A stretch of DNA of 64,000 bases from Kastovskya adunca ATA6-11-RM4. GTDB taxonomy: Bacteria > Cyanobacteriota > Cyanobacteriia > Cyanobacteriales > Coleofasciculaceae. The position numbers were made by a program, and so were the translations under genes. Positions within the stretch are counted from its first letter, which is position 1; every line of letters begins with the position of its first letter. Below are positions 34,639-44,004 of this stretch, piece after piece. Where the stretch lies: positions 62,001 through 126,000 of the forward strand of contig JAHHHJ010000008.1 of the NCBI GenBank assembly GCA_019359445.1. The letters run 5' to 3'. The notes under the pieces were generated by a model. That model made no database searches and was not told the origin of the DNA. It saw only the letters and a program-made list of their open reading frames with translations.

Positions 34639-37383
34639 TTAAAAGCTCATGGCGGTTAGGGTTTTGGTTGCTTGATTCCAGGTCAAGCAAGCGGCGTCGA
34701 AGCGATCGCTATTGTTGGGGTTACGGATGAAAATTGAGAGTCCGTAACAGTCGGCGGGGACGGCGAACTGGAAGCTGCCACCTCCCGCAGGTAGCGTCGT
34801 TACCCAATGGCGACCCGTCCAAGGTGGGTTGGTATTGTTGGATGGCGGCGGTGGGCAATAAGGCTCAACGCTCCAGCGCTGCACTTCTACTCCTGAGCCG
34901 ACTGTTGCACCCAATCCAGGATCGAGTTCTACCGTGATGGTGTAAGCCTGCAATGGCTCCCATTGCTCGAAAATCAGCACCTTACCTGTTCCTAGAGCGC
35001 AGGTGCCACAGGTGATGGTGCCCGTCGTTTCCTGAATTTTGCCGATTAAGTCTAGGGGTTTTGGTAGAAGGAATTCTGGCGTGGGATACATTACGCCCCA
35101 CTCGTTTGCGGTTACGTTACCCCAATCCCTTGCTGCGAGGTAGCGCCAATCCTTCAACAAGCGGAAGAAGGAACCACTCCCCAGTTGTGTGGATGCCTGA
35201 ATGATTTCGGCGGTATTGTAGGGCAGGAATCGGAGATCGAAGCCAGAGCCGCTGCCCAGATTGACGACCGTAGGCAAGGTATAGGGCGGGATGAGGACTT
35301 CAGTGGACGGGGGCAGAACGACATTGCCAGAGCTGCCGTAGAAGGGACTGGCACTAACCCGCCCAATCCAAATGCCGTCGAAGCTAGCCGCGAATCTGGT
35401 GGGTGTCAGGGCGATGCTGAGTCCATCCATCAGGAAGGCTTGGGCGCTGCCATCGGGTTCCGTCCAATCACAGCGAGCCAAGGGGGAGGCATTAAAGATC
35501 GCGTCGTCCAAATCAATCGTGCAGCTTTGCCCCTTGTGTCGGCCCCAGAGGATCGCCCCTTCAATTTTGGCGATATTTTGCAGTTGAGCCGCGCTCGTGA
35601 CGAGGGCAGAATCAACGCTATATTCCCGCTCTCTGTCTCGGAAACCACTGCCAGCTACCGGAGGAAATTGCACGACCTCTATAATCGGTTCTTCTGTAAT
35701 TGCCACCTCGGGCGAAAAGCGCTCCGGGGCGGGAGGCGTAGTCTGCCCGGAATTCGATACTACTGGCTGTTTGTGGATGGTAATTAAGGAGTCCCGCAGG
35801 CTCTGGATCTGCGCCACTCCTTTCTCTTTGAGCAGCTCAATCGTATCGGGCTGGGCAATTCCATAGAGCTGGGAAGTAGACTCTGTAAATTCCCACTCCG
35901 AAGGATTTCTCCTGAGCAGTCGCCATTCCTGGCGCTGACGTTCGCTATTTTGCATGGCGAGGGGATTCATTACCACCAAGCCGCCGTTAGCATCTGGATC
36001 GGCAAGATCGGGAAAGTTGAATCCCCTTGGGCGTTGAATGAGCGTGTCAATGACCAGGGCCGGAACTGATTCACCCCCTTCTGTCTGCATAAACCCCTGG
36101 TTGCTGCCCGTGCCGATGACACTCCAACCCCCCGCACCGGAAACAGCCACCGAGAGGTTAGGTTTTTTCTCGACAGCTTTTTTAAAGTTGTATTCGTACT
36201 TCGTTACCCGTTTCTCCGCCAGAACCAATCGCTCTAGCCCGGAAACGATGACCTTTTGATCCGTACGAGCTTCTTGAACCGCAAGCCACTCACGCAAAAC
36301 CACCCCTTTGGGGCGGTAGATTTCTGTCTCAACTTTGATCAGCTTCCCTTCATCAATTTCGTTGCACTCATCAGCGCCAGGGGGCGGCAGTTCGTAGAAG
36401 CTCTTTTCAACTATTTGCTCAGAGTTAATGAAGCTGTACTTTCCGGGAAACTTTTCAGGAAGGACTATTCCTAGTGGCTGCTTTTTGGTGGCGGTGACGG
36501 TTTTTATCCGACCCTTCCGATTAATTTCTTCTTGGCGCTGGTGGGTTTCCACCAAAATGAGTTTGCCGCCATCGGAGGCTTGAGGATCGACTAGTGCGGC
36601 GGGGCCGTAGCGCTTGCTGTCGTTAAATTCATTGTCTTTGGATGCTTTAATTTTTTTGCGGATGCCATGTACCACAATGCGCTCACAGGGGCTTTCGGCA
36701 CCACTGAGGCGGTCGTAGGTAATGGCGTGGCTGATGACATTTTTCTGTAGTAGCGCCGGAGGAAAGAGACTCGCCTTTTTGACGTTAATCAACCCATCTT
36801 TGGACTGGTATCCGACGTGACCATTCGCCCAGCACAGTTTTCCAAACATGCTCACATAGCTCTCATTGGTGAGCTTAGGCAGGGGCATGTTGAGCGATTC
36901 TCCCGCCAAGCCGCCACTGTAGGGCAAGGGCATCCCCGCCTTGTTCAGAAGCTTGGAGGCGATTAAATCTAATTGTGTGGCTTGCCCTAACTTGATGCAG
37001 GCTCCTTCCCCAGCAGGCGTGCGAAAGTTGAGCAGCGAGAGGGCGCATCCTGCTTCAATCCGAAGTTCTGAAATTCCGTCATACTCGGAGCTGAGAATAT
37101 AGAGCCAACCTAATACAGGAGCGCGCGTTAGAGTGCTGGAGTTGTTTATGAATACGTCAATCCTGTTGCCCCGCGCCCAGCGATTGTTAATGCGGTCATT
37201 GAGGCTCTCGCCAAAGCCCAAGGCAGGCCCAAGGGTAAAGTTGGCGTTGAGGAGAATCAGCCCGGATTGGTCGTAATGCGAGTATCCCCCCGCCGCAGTT
37301 TTGAGAGCGATAGTGCAATCAGCGCCCCCAATACTGAGGGAATAGGAACGGGCGGATACATTGATTACGGCGGCGGCTGTCAT
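34639..37383 (-). CDS. Tail tip / baseplate hub-like protein
   Basis: 914 residues, in the position after tape measure and distal-tail gene where phages keep the central tail-tip protein. The N-terminal 200 residues are beta-rich with a helix-turn segment (IKLGQATQLDLIASKLLNKAG) seen in hub proteins that form a phospholipase-like or gp27-like ring. The middle is mixed. The C-terminal 200 residues look like fibronectin/galactose-binding beta modules (TITVELDPGLGATVGSGVEV, FAVPADCYGLSIFIRNPN). A CTTCGG palindrome lies nine bases upstream of the ATG. Role by position; no enzymatic motif seen. Confidence 0.6.
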   Translation of the reverse strand: MTAAAVINVSARSYSLSIGGADCTIALKTAAGGYSHYDQSGLILLNANFTLGPALGFGESLNDRINNRWARGNRIDVFINNSSTLTRAPVLGWLYILSSEYDGISELRIEAGCALSLLNFRTPAGEGACIKLGQATQLDLIASKLLNKAGMPLPYSGGLAGESLNMPLPKLTNESYVSMFGKLCWANGHVGYQSKDGLINVKKASLFPPALLQKNVISHAITYDRLSGAESPCERIVVHGIRKKIKASKDNEFNDSKRYGPAALVDPQASDGGKLILVETHQRQEEINRKGRIKTVTATKKQPLGIVLPEKFPGKYSFINSEQIVEKSFYELPPPGADECNEIDEGKLIKVETEIYRPKGVVLREWLAVQEARTDQKVIVSGLERLVLAEKRVTKYEYNFKKAVEKKPNLSVAVSGAGGWSVIGTGSNQGFMQTEGGESVPALVIDTLIQRPRGFNFPDLADPDANGGLVVMNPLAMQNSERQRQEWRLLRRNPSEWEFTESTSQLYGIAQPDTIELLKEKGVAQIQSLRDSLITIHKQPVVSNSGQTTPPAPERFSPEVAITEEPIIEVVQFPPVAGSGFRDREREYSVDSALVTSAAQLQNIAKIEGAILWGRHKGQSCTIDLDDAIFNASPLARCDWTEPDGSAQAFLMDGLSIALTPTRFAASFDGIWIGRVSASPFYGSSGNVVLPPSTEVLIPPYTLPTVVNLGSGSGFDLRFLPYNTAEIIQASTQLGSGSFFRLLKDWRYLAARDWGNVTANEWGVMYPTPEFLLPKPLDLIGKIQETTGTITCGTCALGTGKVLIFEQWEPLQAYTITVELDPGLGATVGSGVEVQRWSVEPYCPPPPSNNTNPPWTGRHWVTTLPAGGGSFQFAVPADCYGLSIFIRNPNNSDRFDAACLTWNQATKTLTAMSF

Positions 37384-37391
37384 TTGTTCAG

Positions 37392-37408
37392 CTTCGGATT
37401 ATCCGAAG
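37392..37408. repeat. CTTCGG-N5-CCGAAG palindrome, copy 1
   Basis: CTTCGG (37392-37397), ATTAT, CCGAAG (37403-37408). It lies in the 31-base gap between two tail genes, just before the ATG of the hub gene on the minus strand. One of three copies in the phage. Confidence 0.6.
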
Positions 37409-37414
37409 ATAGGT

Positions 37415-37894
37415 TTAAGCGGAAACTAAAACTGACTCCTGCAAAGTGAGGGTACAACTCCGGTAATATCCCAATGCTGAAAAAACCGGAGGCTCTACCA
37501 TCCAGGCCTTAAATTGTGGGAAGTAGCCTACATGAGAGGAGCCAATCAGAGATTCAGTTGCACCAGGGGCGATCGCCCTTGTTCTGGGCAGTCTTTCAAT
37601 GTATTGCTGATAGGTATCAACCAGTAAAATATCGGCGGACGCATAGGGTGGCATCCTGCGCTGACGGTCAAATTCGGCGTATATAGCCTCTAATACCAGT
37701 GCTTCTTCAGGCAGTAAAACGGCAGTGATTGTCCAGATGAATTTAGGCTCAAACGATGATCCATCGCCGATGGGTGTGCCATGAATGCTGTACTCTAATC
37801 CTCCATAGGGTTGGATTCTCGCCCTTGGGAACTTAGGGTCAGAACAGCGATTGATAGTCAGAGATAATCCGTTAATGCTCAACTTTAGACTCAT
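37415..37894 (-). CDS. Phage tail protein, 159 residues
   Basis: Unrecognised family; lies between tape measure and hub, where distal tail proteins sit. Beta-rich (LKLSINGLSLTINRC at the N-terminus, FEPKFIWTITAVLLP near 50), ending in CTLTLQESVLVSA. The ATG overlaps the tape-measure stop (ATGA, four bases), so the two are translationally coupled. Distal tail or tail-tip adaptor is the likely role. Confidence 0.6.
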   Translation of the reverse strand: MSLKLSINGLSLTINRCSDPKFPRARIQPYGGLEYSIHGTPIGDGSSFEPKFIWTITAVLLPEEALVLEAIYAEFDRQRRMPPYASADILLVDTYQQYIERLPRTRAIAPGATESLIGSSHVGYFPQFKAWMVEPPVFSALGYYRSCTLTLQESVLVSA

Positions 37895-40800
37895 AAACCT
37901 GCCCCCCGTGCTGCGTTGCGGGATAAATTGGAATAAATACGACCTGCATCTTTAACCGGGTTAACTGCATTGACCTGAAGCGTTGAGGGTCTCGCCGCTA
38001 GAGACTGAATGCCCTCGTTGAGCTTCTTTAACTCTTCAATGGCGTCCTTGCCACTGATGGCCGAACGCATCTCAACGGATGCGGCTTTGATTGGGTTCAT
38101 GTCTCGGAATTGATTAGCCAATTCATTTATGTTTCCCATACCGTTTTGCTGTAGCATCAACGAGAAGAATGGGTTTTCACGCATCGACGTGGCTGAATGC
38201 AGTAAGTTGAGTTGTTGGTCTCCCGGCTTCTGCAAGGTCTGCTCAAATTGGCTGCGAGCGCGTCGCTCTTGCTCCCATTGGGCACTGCCAACAACCAGGC
38301 TGTAGCTGCTTGTTGGTTTGCTTGTCGAACTTCCGCCAGCTCCTCCTGCCGTACTGGATGTAACTTCTTTTGTTTTTTTCTCCTTGGCGCGGATGTCCGC
38401 CTCTAGACGCTCTTTCTCTCGCTGCTGATTGGCTTGTAGAGCTTGCCGCTCCATATCCCTCAACTTGCCTTGCTGTTCGTAGGCTTGCTGCATTTGGGAA
38501 CTAATCTGCTGCCTGAGAGACAGTGCCTTTTCAAGTGAATCTAGCTCTGCTTGAGAGGCTTTGGCAGCCTTAGCTTTTTCCAATGCTGCTTGTGCCTCCA
38601 GTTCGGCAATCTGAGCCATCAATACCGCTCGATTTGCCTCAATAGCATTTTGTGATTGGGACAGCTCGAAAATTTGTCGTTGAATGGCTTGAGACTCGTT
38701 GAGATTGTTGAGCTTGATTGCGGACAACTGTTGCTCAATTTGGAACTTTTCAGCGTCAGAAGACGCCTCCGCTAACTTGATTTCTAGACGCTGTTCCTCT
38801 AGGGAGCCAAGAGCGCCTGCTAGATTCAACTGGGCATTAAGAAGGTCAAGCTGACTTTTTCGGGCATTAGCAATAATGTCGTTTGCCTGTTGGTCAAGCT
38901 CAATCTGATTTCGACGCGCCTCGGTTTCTTGTTCAATATTCCGAAGCCGTTCTTCTTGAGAGCGTTTCTGTTCTTCCTCAAGTAGTTTTTGGGCTTGGAG
39001 CTGTCGATCGATCTGTTGCAGGTTTAACTGCCCCAGTTGCTCTTCTAGTTGAAGCTGCTGTTCAGTGGCTTCCTTTTGAGTCAGAAGCCCCGACATTTTG
39101 AGCTGATTGACTTGAGCAAGCTTTTGCTGAGTGGCAGCAATTTCTTTTTGGGTGGCATTGGCTTGAATCTGCTCAATATGTTTTTGCCCCTCTTCCTCTG
39201 AAATCTGCCGCGCTAGCTGGAGCCGTTTGACTGCAATGATCTGCTGGTCTGTAGACTGACGAATGGCAGATTCAGCACGCTTATTGACTTCCTCAATCTG
39301 CTCAAGTTGTTGGCGCTTGGCTTCTTCCGCTCTACGGCGTGCCTCTTCAGCAAGTTGCTCCTGCTTGCGAGCATACTCCTCTGCCTTGCGCTTCTCTTCT
39401 TCGGCAAGTTGTTCGGCTTTCCGTTTAACTTCCTCGCGCTGCTTTAGCTCGCGGTCGAGGAACTGCAAGTTGGCGTCTGAGAGTTTTTGGTTAAGTTCGA
39501 GTTCTTTGGCTTTGGCTTCCTCAACCGACAATGAGCCACTGGCGCGAAGCTTCGCAACTTCTGAGATTTGCTTTTTGATTTGAGCTAGTTCGGCATTAAG
39601 GCTATCTGTTTTGATCTGCTCAATTTTTTGGGTTGCCTGTTCTTCACCAATTTGACCTGCTAGTTGCTGGCGTTTGATAGCTGCAATTCGGTCTGTCTCG
39701 GTACGCTGGATAACTGCCTCAGCTTCAGAATTTGCCCGTCGCAAAGCTTCCAGCATCTCTTCCTCAGCCGCCTTCTTCTCCCGGACAACTTGCTGGGCTA
39801 GCTCAATGCGAGTCTGAGCAGTCTCCTGTTCCAGTTGCTTTACTTCTTCCGCTAGTTTCTTTTGCTGGTCTGTAGATAAGCCAGCAGTGGAATCGATTTT
39901 TTTGGTGACAACATCACGATTGAGTTCGGCGCGGATCTTTTCAAGATTTTCTTGATTGAGCCTGAGCTTTTCGGATAGATAGTTTTTCTCTGCCTCCAAT
40001 GACTGCTGATTGGCTTGTTCTTCAGATAGCCGCCCCTCTGCCTGGGCTTGAATGATCGCCGCCCGCGCACTAACAAAGTTTTGCTCCAGGTCAGAAGTCG
40101 CTTTGGCAAAATCATTGCTGATTACCTGTGCAGTATTGGTGGCGGTATTTGCCAGTTCATCAAAAGCAGTCTTTTCCTTGGTAAGGACATTGAGTTGAAT
40201 TTGCAGTTGACCGCTCAATTCCTGCGCTGCTTTCACCCCTACGTTGGCGGGGTCAATCGCTTTCAGGCGCTGTTCAGTTTGTGTGATTGCATTGTTTAGC
40301 GCTGCCTGTGTTGCCTGTACTTGTTTCTGAGCTTCCACTCGCTGCTGGAGAAGCTGCTTTTCATCCTCTGCGAGTTTTTTAATTGCTCCTTCATTTTCTG
40401 GATTTATGGACAGTTTTTGAGCTTCCAAGCTTTTGAGCTGAGAATCGATTGCCTTCAATTCAGCCAGTGGCCCCTGCCCAAATTTAAATTGCTCGCGTAA
40501 CTGGCGAGCTGCATCGGCTGTTTTCCCGCTGACTTCTCCCAAGTCGGCGATCGCAATCCGAATATCATCCAGTCGTTTTTGGGCATTGGTGGGGATATCT
40601 AGAAGTTTATTGAGTCCGAATTTTTCATCTAAATTTTTTGACAAAAATGGCAAATCATTCCACTTGCGAACCAGGGCATCTAACCAATCGGTGGGAGCTG
40701 GCTCTTGTGGAAGAACATCTTTAATCGTTTGTCCTGTTTTGCTTGCTGTGCTTGTGAGACTTTCTAATGAAAGTTCAATGGACTTGATAGAGGTATCAAA

Positions 40801-42648
40801 ACCTTCAGCGCCATTTTTTACGCGATCCATAATGCGGTAGAAGGTTTCAATGGCGGCATATGCAACTGCTACTTGGATGGCATAGGACTTCAGTACTCCA
40901 GTATTTGCGAACACTTTGTCCTTGATGACATCGAAGCCTCCTGCAAAGTTGATTAAGGCTGGAATAGCTTTGAAAATTGAGGCAATGAGAAGAGCATCAA
41001 GAGTTGTAGAGAAAAGCTCTTCATTGGCTGTAGCAACGTCTAAAGCACCGGAGAACATATTGAGTGCTGGAGTTCCCACTTCCACCCAAGCTTTCCCCAT
41101 TTCGACTTGCAGAGATTGAAGGGAATTATTGAAGCGGTTTACTGATGCTTCAGCACTCTGGCTAGCTCCTACAACCCCTGTCTGCGTATTAGCTGCTAGC
41201 TGAGCCGTGAACTTTGGAATGAAATCCTCTGAGGCGACTGCCCCAGTGGAAATCAGTCCACGCAGCTCGCCCGTAGTAACGCCCAAAGCCTGCGATGCTG
41301 CTTGGAATGCACCGGGAAGCCGTTCTGATAATTGATTAAGTTCTTCAAGCTGAATCGTTCCACCGCTCAAACTTTGACGCAGAGCAAGAAATACGCCTTC
41401 AGTCTCGGCGGCTGAAAGTCTCATGACTGCTGATGCTTGAGCAACATCCTGAAATATTTGCTTGGTTTTTTCCCCTTTGAGATTGGTTAACTGAGCGGCA
41501 GCAGAAAGTTGAGCAAAGCCCTCAGCCGAAGCATTGAAGTCAGTTCCTAAATCGTTAGAGACCTTGCGAAGAAACTCTAAATCTTCTGACACGCCCCTAG
41601 CTGAACTAGAAGTTACATCTAAGCGATTGGCTAGATTTTCGGCTGCTTTTGCAGCATTGAAATTTTGCTCTAGATCGCCAAAAAACTGATCAAAGATATC
41701 GCTTGCTGTCTGCCAGGAACTAAAAAGTGTACCTGCATCTGCTATATCTTTAAGTCCGGCTCGGAATTTTTCTAGAGCAGACTTGCTTTTATCAGCGGTC
41801 TTGCCAAATTCATTGAGGGCGGACTGCCCTAGCCCCAAGCCACTACGGGCAGTTCCTGCCGCAGACTGGACATGCCCAAATGCTTGGGACATTCCGGTAG
41901 CCGCTTTTTCAACTTTTTCTGCTGATTCGACATATTCTCCAAGAACTGAGGTGCCTAATCGAAAATCGGCACCTAGGGACTGAAGAAGATCGCCAGCGGT
42001 CGCTAAAGCAGGATGTAGAGATTTAATACGGGCGATCGCCTTTTCAATTCCATCGTCGATCAGCTTTGCTAAGGAAGTTAGAACATCCTTGACGAGATCT
42101 GCATTATTTGCAATGCCAATGAAGAAAGTACTGGCAGCATTGGCTTTCCCTTGAATATTTGCCAAAGCATCATCGATCCCTTGGATGCCAAGCGTAATTC
42201 CCTGTAGTGCAGGCAGAGCCAATTTAACAGCATTGTCAGCCCCCGAAGCTAGCCCATATAGGCTATTGAGCTGTCCTAACCCCACTTGCTCCAGCATTCC
42301 CTGCTGAATTCCAGCAAGCGGCCCCTCGAACAAATCCTCTTTAAGAAAGGCAGCAATATTGCCTAACTCTAGAATTCCGATTTGTCCAACCGCTTGGAAT
42401 CCTTTTTCTAGGTTGCCTAGTAGAAGTTCTGTGGTGCTTAATCCTGTGTTAAGGCGCTCAATATCGTTGGCAATACCAACGAAAAATGCTTGCGAAAAAG
42501 TGACAGCCGCAGTTGCAGGAAAAGCTCCCAAAAACATGCCGCTGATGGCGGACGCTGTATCTGCTGCCTCAGAACGAACTTGTCTGAGAGCATTTTGAAT
42601 TGGTGCCCCATCAGCGGATAGAGTTAGCTGTAGCTGCCCTAGTTCCAT
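37891..42648 (-). CDS. Tail tape measure protein
   Basis: 1585 residues; sets tail length and crosses the host envelope on DNA entry. The tape-measure domain lies at about 330-505 (ARGVSEDLEFLRKVSNDLGT, AAQLTNLKGEKTKQIFQDVA, GGTIQLEELNQLSERLPGAF, GVTTGELRGLISTGAVASEDF). Residues about 700-1480 are almost continuous Glu/Gln/Lys coiled coil with repeats around EEQA(N/T)Q and QQLAGQIGEEQATQ. A hydrophobic segment (about 545-600) may be membrane active. By the usual 0.15 nm per residue a tail of roughly 240 nm is expected. Confidence 0.9.
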   Translation of the reverse strand: MELGQLQLTLSADGAPIQNALRQVRSEAADTASAISGMFLGAFPATAAVTFSQAFFVGIANDIERLNTGLSTTELLLGNLEKGFQAVGQIGILELGNIAAFLKEDLFEGPLAGIQQGMLEQVGLGQLNSLYGLASGADNAVKLALPALQGITLGIQGIDDALANIQGKANAASTFFIGIANNADLVKDVLTSLAKLIDDGIEKAIARIKSLHPALATAGDLLQSLGADFRLGTSVLGEYVESAEKVEKAATGMSQAFGHVQSAAGTARSGLGLGQSALNEFGKTADKSKSALEKFRAGLKDIADAGTLFSSWQTASDIFDQFFGDLEQNFNAAKAAENLANRLDVTSSSARGVSEDLEFLRKVSNDLGTDFNASAEGFAQLSAAAQLTNLKGEKTKQIFQDVAQASAVMRLSAAETEGVFLALRQSLSGGTIQLEELNQLSERLPGAFQAASQALGVTTGELRGLISTGAVASEDFIPKFTAQLAANTQTGVVGASQSAEASVNRFNNSLQSLQVEMGKAWVEVGTPALNMFSGALDVATANEELFSTTLDALLIASIFKAIPALINFAGGFDVIKDKVFANTGVLKSYAIQVAVAYAAIETFYRIMDRVKNGAEGFDTSIKSIELSLESLTSTASKTGQTIKDVLPQEPAPTDWLDALVRKWNDLPFLSKNLDEKFGLNKLLDIPTNAQKRLDDIRIAIADLGEVSGKTADAARQLREQFKFGQGPLAELKAIDSQLKSLEAQKLSINPENEGAIKKLAEDEKQLLQQRVEAQKQVQATQAALNNAITQTEQRLKAIDPANVGVKAAQELSGQLQIQLNVLTKEKTAFDELANTATNTAQVISNDFAKATSDLEQNFVSARAAIIQAQAEGRLSEEQANQQSLEAEKNYLSEKLRLNQENLEKIRAELNRDVVTKKIDSTAGLSTDQQKKLAEEVKQLEQETAQTRIELAQQVVREKKAAEEEMLEALRRANSEAEAVIQRTETDRIAAIKRQQLAGQIGEEQATQKIEQIKTDSLNAELAQIKKQISEVAKLRASGSLSVEEAKAKELELNQKLSDANLQFLDRELKQREEVKRKAEQLAEEEKRKAEEYARKQEQLAEEARRRAEEAKRQQLEQIEEVNKRAESAIRQSTDQQIIAVKRLQLARQISEEEGQKHIEQIQANATQKEIAATQQKLAQVNQLKMSGLLTQKEATEQQLQLEEQLGQLNLQQIDRQLQAQKLLEEEQKRSQEERLRNIEQETEARRNQIELDQQANDIIANARKSQLDLLNAQLNLAGALGSLEEQRLEIKLAEASSDAEKFQIEQQLSAIKLNNLNESQAIQRQIFELSQSQNAIEANRAVLMAQIAELEAQAALEKAKAAKASQAELDSLEKALSLRQQISSQMQQAYEQQGKLRDMERQALQANQQREKERLEADIRAKEKKTKEVTSSTAGGAGGSSTSKPTSSYSLVVGSAQWEQERRARSQFEQTLQKPGDQQLNLLHSATSMRENPFFSLMLQQNGMGNINELANQFRDMNPIKAASVEMRSAISGKDAIEELKKLNEGIQSLAARPSTLQVNAVNPVKDAGRIYSNLSRNAARGAGL

Positions 42649-42649
42649 G

Positions 42650-43021
42650 TCACCTCAACTGCTGGCGATACAAAACAGCAAAGGTTTCTTGGACATTCAT
42701 CTCTTGCTGAGCAATTTGCGTCCAGGGTCTACCTGGTATCTGAGTGCCGTTTTTTGTGACATACCCCTCGTGAACTGGAGCGGCGTATTCGAGGCTCCAA
42801 GCAAAAACGGCTTCTGTTGGGCTGGCAAATACCATCTGCTGGGAAGATCGCAGCCTGCCAGTATCCACAATGTCGAGGGGGCCGCTCCAGCCAGCCCACG
42901 TTCTCGGCTCGGTAATGACTTCAGAAAACTTGCGCCCTAACAACAAAGCTGTTTCTGCAAAAGCTTTTTCAGTGGCAGCGTTGATCGCCCCGACGTTTAT
43001 AGTGAGCTTGTAGTTTGTCAT
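42650..43021 (-). CDS. Phage tail-completion-like protein, 123 residues
   Basis: Between tail chaperone and tape measure; the first base of its ATG is the last base of the GT stop. An N-terminal helix (NAATEKAFAETALLLGRKFSE) is followed by DTGRLRSSQQMVF and AWSLEYAAPVHEGY, a pattern (D-T-G-x-L-R-x-S, then Y-A-x-x-V-H-E-G) typical of HK97 gp10 / minor-capsid-tail joining proteins. The position after the chaperone is unusual for gp10, but the motif is clear. Confidence 0.7.
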   Translation of the reverse strand: MTNYKLTINVGAINAATEKAFAETALLLGRKFSEVITEPRTWAGWSGPLDIVDTGRLRSSQQMVFASPTEAVFAWSLEYAAPVHEGYVTKNGTQIPGRPWTQIAQQEMNVQETFAVLYRQQLR

Positions 43022-43407
43022 TACTTTGCGGCGGATTGGATTTGTTCGATGTCTAAGTAGCCTGTTACCCAGGTTGGGATTTTTGCTTCCTTAGCAAGTT
43101 TTAAAAATGTTCTGGCAGCAGCAGGAGAGATAAGCTCTTTGCACATCTGCTCATACAGTGCCTGCCCGTACGGGTTGAACATGCTCGATTTGACTTTCTT
43201 GGCTCCCTTGAGAGCGCAGATTGCCAATGCGGCTTGAGCAACGGGAGTTGCCTGCATATTGGCAACTTCTAACTGGTGCTGGTTAAATGCCGCTAGAGCC
43301 TGCTCTATGAGCAGGATGGGGCATCTGCCAAAGTTCTTGGCGTTGAAGCGTTCTTCGTTTGGAAATGCCAGTTTTAGCCGCCAGTAGATTTCGTTCCACT
43401 CGAAGGT
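43021..43407 (-). CDS. Tail assembly chaperone T extension (-1 frame)
   Basis: The -1 frame after the slippery site is open for 128 codons and protein-like from its first codon (TFEWNEIYWRLKLAFPNEER) to the stop at 43021; only its last 78 codons follow an internal ATG (43257). Joined to the G part (43808-43407) it gives a 262-residue GT protein, as in lambda gpG-GT. GT bridges tail tube subunits and tape measure during assembly. The shift is inferred from frame geometry and an A7 run; it was not observed experimentally. Confidence 0.8.
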   Translation of the reverse strand, partial: TFEWNEIYWRLKLAFPNEERFNAKNFGRCPILLIEQALAAFNQHQLEVANMQATPVAQAALAICALKGAKKVKSSMFNPYGQALYEQMCKELISPAAARTFLKLAKEAKIPTWVTGYLDIEQIQSAAK

Positions 43408-43808
43408 TTTTTTGGGGCTGAATCCTTCTGTTCTACGCTGACCTTACCCCGGTTCATTTCGTGGGTTGCCCAAAAGTCAAACAGTTTTTCTAGCAAGAGC
43501 ATTCCCCCAATTACTTTTCCTTGGGGTAAATCCCAGACTCTGGCAAGAGTCTTTTCCCGGTTCCAGTTAGGGTCTAACCGTGACTTGATAACTACGGTAC
43601 AAACGTCGATTTTGAGGTCTAGATCAGCCTCAATATCCTGGTTTTTGATTTTCTCTCGATCTATGGCGCTGTAAATGCGGCGAAATTCACGTTCTTCGCA
43701 AACAGTCGAGCAACCATACCTGGGAAGCACAAGCTTGCCACAGCCAGGGGCAGATATTTCTTCATGCTCTTCGCCAAATAGAGTCTCATAGGGTTCTGTT
43801 TCTGACAC
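43374..43808 (-). CDS. Tail assembly chaperone G
   Basis: 144-residue protein just after the tail-tube region and before the tape measure, the conserved chaperone place. Acidic N-terminus (ETEPYETLFGEEHEEI), mixed middle (LKIDVCTVVIKSRLDPNW), low-complexity C-terminus after the slippery site. It starts at GTG after GGAGATAAAGC and overlaps the upstream gene by 23 bases. A fraction of ribosomes should shift at 43407-43413 to make GT. Confidence 0.78.
   Translation of the reverse strand: MSETEPYETLFGEEHEEISAPGCGKLVLPRYGCSTVCEEREFRRIYSAIDREKIKNQDIEADLDLKIDVCTVVIKSRLDPNWNREKTLARVWDLPQGKVIGGMLLLEKLFDFWATHEMNRGKVSVEQKDSAPKKPSSGTKSTGG
43407..43413 (-). other. Programmed -1 frameshift slippery heptamer A-AAA-AAA
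   Basis: Seven consecutive A on the minus strand. Counting from the GTG at 43808, codon 134 ends exactly at 43407, so the heptamer is in the X-XXY-YYZ phase needed for tandem -1 slippage. The 0 frame stops 11 codons later; the -1 frame stays open for 128 codons. Confidence 0.85.
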
Positions 43809-44004
43809 GCTTTATCTCCACGTCGTATGCGGGTGTTTCAATATTTGGGAAAAAGACCTGATACTTTTCTTTGGTGTCAGGATCTGTCAGTTCGCACTCC
43901 TCAAGTGCCTCGTTAACCACGAGGATGCCGATCAAAATACTGTCACTTCCAATTTCGCAGTGACAAGCAAAAACAGCTTTGCTTTTGAGGAGTGAAACGA
44001 ACAT
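43786..44004 (-). CDS. Small tail-region protein, 72 residues
   Basis: Unrecognised; between tail tube and chaperone G. Beta-rich (MFVSLLKSKAVFACHCEIGS, ILIGILVVNEALEECEL) with a C-terminal FPNIETPAYDVEIKRVR. It overlaps the tube stop by one base and the chaperone start by 23, consistent with coupled translation. Confidence 0.6.
   Translation of the reverse strand: MFVSLLKSKAVFACHCEIGSDSILIGILVVNEALEECELTDPDTKEKYQVFFPNIETPAYDVEIKRVRNRTL

Noticed and set aside
35185-35787. 200-codon plus-strand frame opposite the hub gene
   Set aside because: Mirror of a long coding region; composition is poor and there is no start signal.
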